Positions 15,855-24,179 of a stretch of 64,000 bases of DNA are shown one piece after another. How positions within the stretch are numbered: position 1 is the first letter of the stretch; every line of letters begins with the position of its first letter. The notes beneath the pieces are model-generated. The model was not told the DNA's origin. It did no database searches and saw nothing but the letters and a program-made list of their open reading frames with translations. The position numbers and the translations under genes are program-made. The DNA lies in assembly GCA_023653115.1 (NCBI GenBank), contig JAMNXO010000007.1, positions 1-64,000 on the forward strand. The letters run 5' to 3'. The DNA is from Erythrobacter sp. GTDB taxonomy: Bacteria; Pseudomonadota; Alphaproteobacteria; Sphingomonadales; Sphingomonadaceae.

Positions 15855-18245
15855 TTAGAAGGCGTAGCGGGCCACGACCTGGAACACCGGCCCGGCGCGC
15901 TCGCTTTCGAGCTCGTATTCGTCGAAGTCACGGGAAATCTGGTCGCCCGTGGTCGCGAACTTGTTGAAGTCTTCGTCCTTCGTCCCGTCAAGCAGGTTCG
16001 AACCCACCGCGCGGATGGTGAAGCTGTCGCCGAAGCGCTTTTCCACGAAGACTTCAAGATCGGCGCCGTAGCGGGTGGTCACTTCCTCGCCCACCAGACG
16101 GCCAAAGGCCTCGCCCTGCTTGCGGTAGGTCGCCCCGAAGGCCGCGCCGAAGCTCGGGATGTTCTGGATCGCACCGAAGTTGTAGACATACTTCGACTGG
16201 TCGTTGAAGCGACGCTCGCCGAATTCGTCGGTGATGTTGCTTTCGAGCAGCGCGAAGTTCCCGAACAGGCCGGTGTCCGGCAGGCCGATGAAGGCGAGGC
16301 TGAACGAGGCGTCGAATTCGACCCCGTAGACTTCGCCATTGCCGGTGTTGCGCGGGGTGTAGATGAAGGTGCCATCGCCTTCCGAACCTTCCACCGGCAC
16401 GCCATTGGCATCCAGCACGGTCGACAGTTCGGTGAGGTTGGTCACGTCGCGGTAGAACACGTTGACGCCGACAATCCCGGTCTTGCCGATCTTGTGCTCG
16501 TAGCCCAGATCGCCGCCCCACGCCGTTTCGGGCAGCAGGAAGGGATTGCCGAGGAAGTCGTTGTCGCCGAACTCGGCTTCGAGCAGGCCCGGTGTGATGA
16601 AGTTGAAGTTCGGACGACGCAGCGTGCGCGCGCCCGACAGGGTGATGCGGCCATCACCCATCTCGAACTTGAGCGAGGCCGACGGCAGGAACTCGTCATA
16701 GCTGCTGTTGAGCGTGCCCGCACCGCCGACCTGGAAATCGGTCACGGTGACATCGGTGTTTTCCCAGCGGATGCCGACTTCGAAGGTCAGATTGTCGAAC
16801 TCACCTTCGACCAGCGCATAGAGATCGCGGCGATCTTCCTTGATGCGGTTGAACGCGGTTTCGCCCAGCGCCGGGAAGGGATTGGGTGCGAATTCGCCCG
16901 GGTTGCGGCTGAACTGGTCATAGCCCTGACGGTTCGCAGCGGTCAGGTTGAAGCGGCTGCGCACTTCCTGCAGGCGGAACACGCGCTTCTTGTTCTGGAC
17001 GAACCCGCCGAACGCGAATTCGAGGTTGTCAGAAAGCTCGATTTCCTGCTCGAGGTTGACGAAGATTTCCTGATCGCGCGTGTCCTGCAAGGTCAGGTCG
17101 CCGGTGAAGCGCGGGGTGCTGCGATCGAAGTCGACTTCGTATTCGAACTCGTCCTGCGCATCGGTGAACTTCGAGAAGCCGACCCGTACCTGGGTTTCGC
17201 CAAGGCTCCATTCCTGATCGAGCTTGCCGATGACAGCCCAGCTTTCGGTGGTGATGTCGTTGACGTTGGCATTGTCGGTCAGAAGGTTGCCAGCAGGCGT
17301 GGCGCGCACCGGGCCGTTGATCGCGGTGGGATCGTTGTATTCGAAGGAACGCTCGTTCTCGGTGCGCTCGGTGCGCACGAAGTTGGCGAGGATTTCGAAC
17401 TCGGTTTCCTCGGTCTCGATCCCCCAGCTGGCGTTGAAGGCGTAATCGGTGCCGTCGCGGATGTCCGACTGGTCTTCGCGGTTGTCGAAATCGTCGGTGG
17501 CGAAGTCGGGGTTGTTTTCCGGGCTGTCACCGTAGCGAAGGCTCGACTTTTCCTTGGGGTTGTAACGGCCCTGCACGTTGGCGCCGATCAGCACGCGGCC
17601 ACCAGCGAGCTCGCCGCCGTAGTAGAAGCCGCCCGAAGGCTTGATCTCGCCATCATCGAAGAACAGGCCGCCGGCGCGGACGTAACCGCCGTCCAGCGAG
17701 TAGCCATCGCGCAGCTTGATGTTGAGCGAGCCGGCGACTGCATCACCGGTGCGGCGGGCGGAGGACGAGCGCACGATTTCGACCTGCTCGATCAGTTCGG
17801 CCGGGATCCGGTCGAGGAAGAACGAACGGTCGCTCTGGCCGCCGGGCACGCGCTCGCCGTTGATGAGGATCTGGGTGTAGCCCGGATCAAGACCGCGCAG
17901 GCGGGCGCCATCGCTTTCGATCACGTCCGACAGGAAGGTCACGCCCGGCACGCGCTTGAGCGCATCGCCTGCGGTCAGCGGCTCGAAGCGCTGGAAGTAT
18001 TCTTCGTCATAGACAAGGATCGGCTCGGCGGCATCGCTGCGGTTGCGGAAGCCGATATTGCCCTGGACCACGATTTCCTTGGCCGACTGGATCTGCTCGT
18101 CCTCGCTCTCTTCGGTTTCGGCGATCGCGCCGCCCGACTGGACGCTGGCAGCAACAGCCTGCGGATCGGCGGCAAAGGCGGGAGCGGTGATGGTCGACGT
18201 CAGCGCCACAGCGGCACTGCCGAGCAGAAGATGGGTGCGGATCAT
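15855..18245 (-). CDS. TonB-dependent receptor, phytase-linked
   Basis: The 796-residue outer-membrane protein has a signal peptide ending in APAFA (about residue 25), a TonB-box-like EIVVQG at 57-62, and a plug domain with LKRVPGV and RGLDPGYTQILING. A large barrel follows, ending in the outer-membrane terminal signature ARYAF. Such receptors import scarce compounds through the outer membrane with TonB energy. Its place at the head of an operon with phytase and a PhoX-like phosphatase suggests that phytate or lower inositol phosphates are the ligand. The ATG at 18245 is chosen because it directly precedes the signal peptide; a longer frame to 18350 adds non-signal sequence. Confidence 0.92.
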   Translation of the reverse strand: MIRTHLLLGSAAVALTSTITAPAFAADPQAVAASVQSGGAIAETEESEDEQIQSAKEIVVQGNIGFRNRSDAAEPILVYDEEYFQRFEPLTAGDALKRVPGVTFLSDVIESDGARLRGLDPGYTQILINGERVPGGQSDRSFFLDRIPAELIEQVEIVRSSSARRTGDAVAGSLNIKLRDGYSLDGGYVRAGGLFFDDGEIKPSGGFYYGGELAGGRVLIGANVQGRYNPKEKSSLRYGDSPENNPDFATDDFDNREDQSDIRDGTDYAFNASWGIETEETEFEILANFVRTERTENERSFEYNDPTAINGPVRATPAGNLLTDNANVNDITTESWAVIGKLDQEWSLGETQVRVGFSKFTDAQDEFEYEVDFDRSTPRFTGDLTLQDTRDQEIFVNLEQEIELSDNLEFAFGGFVQNKKRVFRLQEVRSRFNLTAANRQGYDQFSRNPGEFAPNPFPALGETAFNRIKEDRRDLYALVEGEFDNLTFEVGIRWENTDVTVTDFQVGGAGTLNSSYDEFLPSASLKFEMGDGRITLSGARTLRRPNFNFITPGLLEAEFGDNDFLGNPFLLPETAWGGDLGYEHKIGKTGIVGVNVFYRDVTNLTELSTVLDANGVPVEGSEGDGTFIYTPRNTGNGEVYGVEFDASFSLAFIGLPDTGLFGNFALLESNITDEFGERRFNDQSKYVYNFGAIQNIPSFGAAFGATYRKQGEAFGRLVGEEVTTRYGADLEVFVEKRFGDSFTIRAVGSNLLDGTKDEDFNKFATTGDQISRDFDEYELESERAGPVFQVVARYAF

Positions 18246-18444
18246 GCTGGTATTTCCCCTGAGGTGCCGGTTAATCCGGCTGATGTTGCCGCCGCGCCTA
18301 GCGTCGGCCCGTGACAGGCGAGCGACCGGACGGTGACGAAACCAAGACACCGCAAACTGTTGCGCAAATGCCTCAATTGGAGAGGTGGCGCGGCTCGCCC
18401 GAAGCGCCTAGCAATCGGCCAAACAGAATGCAGGAGACGGGTGA

Positions 18445-19239
18445 ATGAAGATCGAGGCGGGCATGGCAGCCGTGGTGACCGGCGGCGCATCAGGGCTGGG
18501 CAAGGCAAGCGCCAAGGCCTTCGCCGATGCCGGCATGAAGGTCGCGATTTTCGACATCAATGACGAAGCGGGCGCGGAACACGCCGCCGCGATCGGCGGC
18601 ACCTTCCACCATGTCGACATCATGGATGAAGCCAGTGTCGAGGCCGGTTTCGCTGCCGCGCGTGCCGCCCACGGGCAGGAACGCGTAACGCTGCACTGCG
18701 CCATGGCCAGCCGCCGCGGCAAGACGCTGGGCTGGGACAAGGAGGCAGGCGCCTTCAAACGCCTCTCGACCGAGGATTACGCATTCGGGGCGGAGGGCAT
18801 TCTGGTCGCCAGCTACCGCGTCGCCAGCATCTCGGCGCTGGGCATGGCCAATGCAGATCCGGTGAACGACGATGGCGAGCGCGGCGCGATCATCCTCACC
18901 GCCAGCGTCGCCGCGCAGGACGGGCAAATCGGGCAGGTGATCTATGGCAGCTGCAAGGCCGGGGTGAACGGGCTGGTGCTGCCGATGGCGCGCGATCTGA
19001 TGGACATGGGCATCCGCGTGAATTCGGTCATGCCCGGCATCTTTGCCACCCCGCTGATGCTGGGGATGAAGGACCGCAACCCGCCGATGTGGGCCCAGCT
19101 AAACGCCAGCGTCCCCTTCCCCAAGCGTCTCGGCGAGCCGGAAGAGTTTGCATCGCTGGCGCTGGAAATCGCCCGCAACAGCTACATCAACGGCCACCAG
19201 TTCCGGCTGGACGGTGCCATTCGGATGCCGCCTAAATAA
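18445..19239 (+). CDS. Short-chain dehydrogenase/reductase
   Basis: The 264-residue SDR has the cofactor motif TGGASGLG (12-19) and a catalytic triad S154, Y167, K171 (YGSCK). The region following the cofactor site suggests NAD preference (D37 after the second strand). The usual NNAG motif is replaced by HCAMAS near 84-89, as in some type 2 3-hydroxyacyl-CoA dehydrogenases. The C-terminal GEPEEFASLALEIARNSYINGH is typical. The likely role is oxidation of a 3-hydroxyacyl-CoA or similar secondary alcohol. It is divergent from the TonB receptor across a 200-bp spacer. Confidence 0.88.
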   Translation: MKIEAGMAAVVTGGASGLGKASAKAFADAGMKVAIFDINDEAGAEHAAAIGGTFHHVDIMDEASVEAGFAAARAAHGQERVTLHCAMASRRGKTLGWDKEAGAFKRLSTEDYAFGAEGILVASYRVASISALGMANADPVNDDGERGAIILTASVAAQDGQIGQVIYGSCKAGVNGLVLPMARDLMDMGIRVNSVMPGIFATPLMLGMKDRNPPMWAQLNASVPFPKRLGEPEEFASLALEIARNSYINGHQFRLDGAIRMPPK

Positions 19240-19252
19240 TCGCTCACGGCTA

Positions 19253-19328
19253 GTTGGCTTCGCCAACGCCTCCGCGGGGGCGGCCTAACGGCCGACGGGC
19301 AGTCGCCCTTGCGAACCCTTCAGGTTCG
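19253..19328. other. Cluster of three small hairpins between SDR and alcohol dehydrogenase
   Basis: The spacer holds GTTGGCttcGCCAAC (19253-19267), CGGCCtaacGGCCG (19281-19294) and CGAACCcttcaGGTTCG (19312-19328). None has a following T run, so they are not clear rho-independent terminators. They may be mRNA-processing or regulatory structures of the downstream gene. Confidence 0.45.
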
Positions 19329-19354
19329 AACCAGTCCTTTAAAGGAGACGTTGC

Positions 19355-20428
19355 ATGACCGCTGCCACCAACGAATACCCCACCCGGGCTTACGGCGCGA
19401 CTGCACCCGACTCCGGCGTTGGCCCGATGCAGATCACCCGCCGGGGCCTGCGCCATGATGATGTGCTGATCGAAATCACCCACTGCGGCATCTGCCATTC
19501 GGACCTTCACTCGGCGCGCAACGATTGGGGTTTCACCACCTATCCGATCGTGCCGGGCCACGAGATCGTCGGGACCGTCAGCGCGATTGGCGAGGGCGTC
19601 ACCCGCCACAAGGTGGGCGACCGGGTGGCGATTGGCTGCATGGTCGATTCCTGCATGGAATGCGCGCACTGCACCGATGATCTTGAACAATACTGCCTCG
19701 ATGGCGGGATGACCGGCACCTATAACGGCAAGGACCGCCGCGACGGATCGACCACCTTTGGCGGCTATTCCGAACGGATCGTGTGCCGCGAGGAATTTGT
19801 GCTCAAGGTGCCCGCCGGAATGCCGATGGCCGAAGCTGCGCCGCTGCTGTGCGCCGGGATCACCAGCTACAGTCCCTTGCGGACCTGGAAGGTCGGGCCG
19901 GGCAGCAAGGTCGCGGTGGCCGGATTGGGCGGGCTCGGGCATATGGGCGTAAAGCTGGCGGCGGCGATGGGCGCGGAGGTCACCGTGCTGTCGCGCTCCG
20001 AGAGCAAGCGTGCGGACGCCGAAAAGCTGGGCGCGCACGCCTTCCTCAACACCGATGATGCAGATGCGATGAAGGCCAAGCGCGGCTATTTCGACATGGT
20101 GCTGAACACGATTCCGGTGCGCCATGACGTTGTGCCCTATCTCCACCTGCTGCGGATTGACGGGGTGCAGGTGCTGGTCGGCCTGATCGGGATGATGCCG
20201 GAACTGCACACGGGCGTGCTGCTGGGGCGCAAGGTGCTCACCGGCAGCGGCATTGGCGGCCTTGCCGAAACGCAGGAGATGCTCGATTTCTGCGCAAGCC
20301 ATAACATCCTGCCCGATATCGAGGTGATCGCGATGCAGGATATCCAGACCGCCTATGACCGGATGGAAGCCAGCGACATCAAATATCGCTTCGTGATCGA
20401 CATGGAGAGCTTGCGCACAACCGGCTGA
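19355..20428 (+). CDS. Zinc-dependent NAD(P) alcohol dehydrogenase (cinnamyl-ADH type)
   Basis: This 357-residue medium-chain dehydrogenase has catalytic zinc ligands C44 and H69/E70 (GICHSD, PGHE) and the structural-zinc cysteines C100, C103, C106 and C114. Its Rossmann motif is GLGGLGHMG near residue 194. It resembles the YahK/AdhC-type aldehyde reductases that reduce a broad range of aldehydes with NADPH. A good ribosome-binding site AAAGGAG lies 9 bases before the ATG. No operon partner is obvious. Confidence 0.93.
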   Translation: MTAATNEYPTRAYGATAPDSGVGPMQITRRGLRHDDVLIEITHCGICHSDLHSARNDWGFTTYPIVPGHEIVGTVSAIGEGVTRHKVGDRVAIGCMVDSCMECAHCTDDLEQYCLDGGMTGTYNGKDRRDGSTTFGGYSERIVCREEFVLKVPAGMPMAEAAPLLCAGITSYSPLRTWKVGPGSKVAVAGLGGLGHMGVKLAAAMGAEVTVLSRSESKRADAEKLGAHAFLNTDDADAMKAKRGYFDMVLNTIPVRHDVVPYLHLLRIDGVQVLVGLIGMMPELHTGVLLGRKVLTGSGIGGLAETQEMLDFCASHNILPDIEVIAMQDIQTAYDRMEASDIKYRFVIDMESLRTTG

Positions 20429-20696
20429 TGCCGGCTTCTGGCGCACCCCCCGCAAACGACGGATGGCGATGCTGCGCACTTGTGTGCAAGTGATGCAAGT
20501 ATGACACGCAACAAGATAATGTGGGGCCGCGCCTGCACATAAGCTTTGTGCGCGCCCGCAATCTGCGTAAGAACGATGACAAGCGACGGAACCAGACTCG
20601 CGGCAGCACGCTCCGGCAAGGACGGCATGGCCACGGATAACAGGGTCCGCGCGGCACGCAGGCGGAACGATCCAACCTCTTCATGGAGCGTTCCTT
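20429..20696. other. Upstream region of the TorF porin gene
   Basis: These 268 bp hold no credible gene. A GGAG ribosome-binding site lies about 8 bases before the porin ATG. The region is probably the promoter and leader of the porin gene, but no specific operator is recognised. A small inverted repeat GCACTTGTGTGCAAGTG is present near 20477. Confidence 0.5.
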
Positions 20697-21644
20697 ATGT
20701 CCATTCGTTTTGCTTCGGCCGCATCGGCTGTCGCTCTTGTCGCTGCCCTTTCCTCGCCCGCCTTCGCGGCCGAGACGGAAGCTGCCGACACCTCCATCAT
20801 TATCGCCGATTCGGCCGAGGACGAGACCGTCGTCACGCTGCGTGCGATCGAGCCGGTTGACCTCGCCACTGCTTCGGGCGTGCAGGATGCCCCGGAAGAA
20901 ACCCCGGCCATCACCATTTCGGGCGCTGCCACGCTGACCTCGGACTACCGTTTCCGCGGCGTCTCGCAGTCGGATGAAGGCATGGCCGTGCAGGGCGGCC
21001 TCACCATCAGCCATGAAAGCGGCCTTTATGCCGGCGCCTGGGGCTCGAACCTTTCGGGCTGGGGCACCTTCGGCGGCGCCAACATGGAGCTCGATCTCTA
21101 CGCCGGCTTCAAGTTCGGCGTGGGCGAAGGCACCCTCGATACCGGCGTGACCTGGTATATGTATCCGAGCGGCGCGGACGAGACCGACTTTGCCGAACTC
21201 TACGCCAAGCTTTCGGGCACTGTCGGCCCCATCGCGCTGACCGGCGGCGTGTTCTACGCGCCCAAGCAGGAAGCGCTCGGCAACTGGTTCCCCGTCGGCG
21301 CTCCGGCTGATCCGGGCGACAAGGAAGACAACATCTACCTCTCGGGCGATGCGGCCTATGGCATCGGCGGCGCGCCGATCACCCTGAAGGCCCACATCGG
21401 CTATTCGGACGGCAACCCCGGCCTTGGCCCCAACGGCACCAGCATCGCGCCGACCGGGACCTATTTCGATTGGTCGCTGGGCGCGGATATCGTGCCGATT
21501 TCGGGCCTGACGCTGTCGGTTTCCTATGTCGATACCGACATCTCGGAAGCCGAAGCCAGCCTGATCCGCCCGAACTTCGCCACGCTTGATGGCAACTCGA
21601 TCTCGGATGCGACGGTGGTGTTCTCGGTCACCGCTTCGTTCTGA
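20697..21644 (+). CDS. TorF-family putative porin (Gcw_chp)
   Basis: The 315-residue outer-membrane protein has a signal peptide ending in SPAFA (residue 24). A short acidic linker follows, then a barrel domain opening with the family hallmark TSDYRFRGVSQSD near residue 80. It ends in SVTASF, with the terminal phenylalanine of outer-membrane proteins. TorF/Gcw_chp proteins are abundant in sphingomonads and are thought to be porins of unknown substrate. An unusual feature is the acidic linker of about 45 residues between signal peptide and barrel. A strong terminator follows. Confidence 0.88.
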   Translation: MSIRFASAASAVALVAALSSPAFAAETEAADTSIIIADSAEDETVVTLRAIEPVDLATASGVQDAPEETPAITISGAATLTSDYRFRGVSQSDEGMAVQGGLTISHESGLYAGAWGSNLSGWGTFGGANMELDLYAGFKFGVGEGTLDTGVTWYMYPSGADETDFAELYAKLSGTVGPIALTGGVFYAPKQEALGNWFPVGAPADPGDKEDNIYLSGDAAYGIGGAPITLKAHIGYSDGNPGLGPNGTSIAPTGTYFDWSLGADIVPISGLTLSVSYVDTDISEAEASLIRPNFATLDGNSISDATVVFSVTASF

Positions 21645-21672
21645 CCGCGAGCCTGATCTGACACCACACGCG

Positions 21673-21711
21673 AGGGGCGCCGGGCATCATGCCGGGCGCC
21701 CCTTTCCTTTT
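21673..21711 (+). terminator. Rho-independent terminator after the TorF porin gene
   Basis: GAGGGGCGCCGGGCAT / ATGCCGGGCGCCCCTTT form a stem of about 14 bp with one mismatch, followed by a T-rich tail (TTTCCTTTT). Confidence 0.85.
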
Positions 21712-21800
21712 GCCGCTTTGCTTTGCCCCCTTTGCTTTGGCCACGGCTTTGCCATAGCCTGCCCACAACCCGCATGAATCGGGATCGGGAGAGGGTATCA

Positions 21801-24065
21801 ATGCTGCGTCATTCACTGCTGGCAGGCGGCCTTGCCGCGCTGCTTATCGCTCCGGCTGCCGAGGCCCGCAGCCCGCTCGATGCGCGCATCACCCGCACCA
21901 CTTACGGCATTCCGCATATCAAGGCCGATACGTGGCAAGGCGTCGGCTACGGCGTTGCCTATGCCTATGCCGAGGACAATCTGTGCCTGCTGGCCGAGGA
22001 ATTCGCCACAGTCGCCGGCACGCGCTCGCGCCATTTCGGCCCCGAAGGCAAGGCGGTGCTCGGCTTCCAGGAGGTCGATAACCTGTCCTCCGACGTGTTC
22101 TTCCGTTCGGCCCTTGATGTCGCTGCGCTGCGCCGCGGGTTCGAGACGCAGAGCGCTGCCGGCCGCGCGCTGGCTGAAGGATATGTCGCGGGCTACAACC
22201 GCTTCCTGAAGGATGCAGGCGCTGACGGCATCCCCGCGGCCTGCCGGGGCAAGGCATGGGTGCAGCCGATCACGATCGAGGATGTTCTGCGCCTCACTGA
22301 AAAGCAGATGCTGCTGGCAAGCTCGCTCGCGCTGGCGCCCGGCATCGCCAATGCGCAGCCGCCCGGCACGGTGCAGACCAAGCTCAGCCTCGCCCTGCCG
22401 CGCGCCGACGAGCTCGGGATCGGCAGCAATGGCTGGGCGTTCGGCGGCGATGCGAGCAGCGACGGGCGCGGGCTGCTTGTCGGCAATCCGCACTTCCCCT
22501 GGAACGGGCCAAGCCGGTTCTGGCAGGTCCATGTCACCGGCCCGGACGGCTATAACGCGATGGGCGCAGGCATTGCCGGCACCCCGATCCCGACGCTGGG
22601 CTTCAACAAGGACGTCGCCTGGACCCACACCGTCACCGCCGCGCGCCACTTTACGCTGCACGCGCTGACGCTCGATCCCGCCGATCCCACCCGCTATATG
22701 CTCGACGGGCAAAGCGTGGCGATGGAGCCGCGCACGGTCAGCGTGCCCATGCCCGACGGCACGCCTGATGCCACCCGCACGCTCTACACCACCCGCTTCG
22801 GCCCGCTGGTGGTGGTCCCGCAATCGGGGATGACCTGGAGCGCGACCATGGCCTTCGCCTTGAAGGACGCCAATCGCGGCAATGCCCGTGCGATCGACAC
22901 CTGGCTGCGCATCGGCCAGGCCACGAGCGTCGGCGAGATCAAGGCGGTGGTCAGCGAAACGCTGGGCATCCCGTGGGTCAACACCATCGCGTCTGATCGC
23001 CACGGCGATGCGCTGCACGCCGATGTGACCGCGGTGCCGAATGTCTCGCCCGCCAAGATCAAGGCCTGCTCCACCCCGATTTCCGGACTGTTCGCATCGC
23101 TAGCGACCCTGCTCGATGGCGCGCGTTCGGACTGCGACTGGGATGTGGCAGCAGGCACGGCTGTGCCCGGCCTGATGCCCGCCAGCGATCAGGCGGCGAC
23201 CACGGTGCGCAGCTACCTCACCAATTCGAACGACAGCTACTGGCTCAGCAATCCGCGGATGCCGCACCCGGCGCTCTCGCCGATCCTAGGCAAGCACGCG
23301 CAGGCGCTGACGCTGCGGACGCGTTCGAACTTCACGGAAACCGAGGCGCTTCTGGCCGCCGGCAAGGTGGATCGCGAGCGCGCCAAGGCGATGGCCTTCG
23401 CCAACAAGAGCCTCGCGGCCGACATGGTGATGGATGAGGTGGCAGGGCTGTGTGCGGCCGCGCCAGAACCGGCACCCGGCTGCGCGGCGCTGGCAGGCTG
23501 GGACCGCCGGTTCGAGGCCTCCAGCAAGGGCGCGGCGCTGTTCCGCGCGTTCTGGGCCAAGGTCGGCGCGCGCAATGATCTGTGGGCTGTGCCCTTCGAT
23601 GCGGCCGAGCCGGTCAACACCCCGCGCGATCTCGCCACCGAAGGCGCAAAGGGCGAAAAGCTGCTGGCGGCGCTGGCCGAGGCAGTGGCCGAACTCGAGA
23701 AAGCCGGTATCGCGCTTGATGCGCCGTGGGGCACCGTCCAGCGCTGGACCGCCAATGGCGAGCCGATCCCGATCCATGGCGGCCCGGGCACGGCAGGTGT
23801 GCTCAACTATCAGGACGCGCGTCCGGCTCCCGGCGGCGGGTTGGTGCCGGTGCATGGCACGAGCTATATCCAGATCGTCGGCTTTGACGACAAGGGCCCG
23901 GTGGCCGACGCGATCCTGAGCTATTCGCAGTCAACCGATCCGACCTCCCCGCATTTCGTCGACCAGACCCGCGCCTATGCGGCCAAGCAATGGCACCGCC
24001 TGCCCTTCCACCCGAAGGACATCGCCGCACAGCGCATCTCCAAGCCGAAGCGGATCAGGGAATAA
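21801..24065 (+). CDS. Penicillin acylase family protein
   Basis: This 754-residue Ntn-hydrolase precursor has a signal peptide (residues 1-22, ending AEARS). The processing/nucleophile site is GSNGWAFGG with S209. An alpha chain before it and a beta chain after it are expected once the enzyme matures itself in the periplasm. Family members hydrolyse amides such as penicillins, aculeacin or N-acyl-homoserine lactones; the substrate here is unknown. A quorum-quenching role is only a possibility. The ATG at 21801 follows GGGAGAGGG and begins the signal peptide, so it is preferred over the earlier in-frame start at 21723. Confidence 0.9.
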   Translation: MLRHSLLAGGLAALLIAPAAEARSPLDARITRTTYGIPHIKADTWQGVGYGVAYAYAEDNLCLLAEEFATVAGTRSRHFGPEGKAVLGFQEVDNLSSDVFFRSALDVAALRRGFETQSAAGRALAEGYVAGYNRFLKDAGADGIPAACRGKAWVQPITIEDVLRLTEKQMLLASSLALAPGIANAQPPGTVQTKLSLALPRADELGIGSNGWAFGGDASSDGRGLLVGNPHFPWNGPSRFWQVHVTGPDGYNAMGAGIAGTPIPTLGFNKDVAWTHTVTAARHFTLHALTLDPADPTRYMLDGQSVAMEPRTVSVPMPDGTPDATRTLYTTRFGPLVVVPQSGMTWSATMAFALKDANRGNARAIDTWLRIGQATSVGEIKAVVSETLGIPWVNTIASDRHGDALHADVTAVPNVSPAKIKACSTPISGLFASLATLLDGARSDCDWDVAAGTAVPGLMPASDQAATTVRSYLTNSNDSYWLSNPRMPHPALSPILGKHAQALTLRTRSNFTETEALLAAGKVDRERAKAMAFANKSLAADMVMDEVAGLCAAAPEPAPGCAALAGWDRRFEASSKGAALFRAFWAKVGARNDLWAVPFDAAEPVNTPRDLATEGAKGEKLLAALAEAVAELEKAGIALDAPWGTVQRWTANGEPIPIHGGPGTAGVLNYQDARPAPGGGLVPVHGTSYIQIVGFDDKGPVADAILSYSQSTDPTSPHFVDQTRAYAAKQWHRLPFHPKDIAAQRISKPKRIRE

Positions 24066-24179
24066 GCTGAAGATGGGCCGGTAGCCGGCGTATTGCTCTG
24101 AATTTTCACGGGCAACGTCACGATCCGGCTTTGGAGCCGGTAGCCGGCATTGCCCTATCATCCGATCGCTTGTGCGCCG
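24066..24179. other. Spacer between convergent genes with repeated GCCGGTAGCCGGC
   Basis: The 13-mer GCCGGTAGCCGGC occurs at 24077-24089 and again at 24136-24148 in the spacer between the acylase and histidine kinase genes. It could form two alternative hairpins. No T run follows and the function is unclear. Confidence 0.4.

Noticed and set aside
24077..24148. GCCGGTAGCCGGC pair as regulatory sites
   Set aside because: Only two short copies in a convergent spacer; likely a chance GC-rich repeat or weak terminator.
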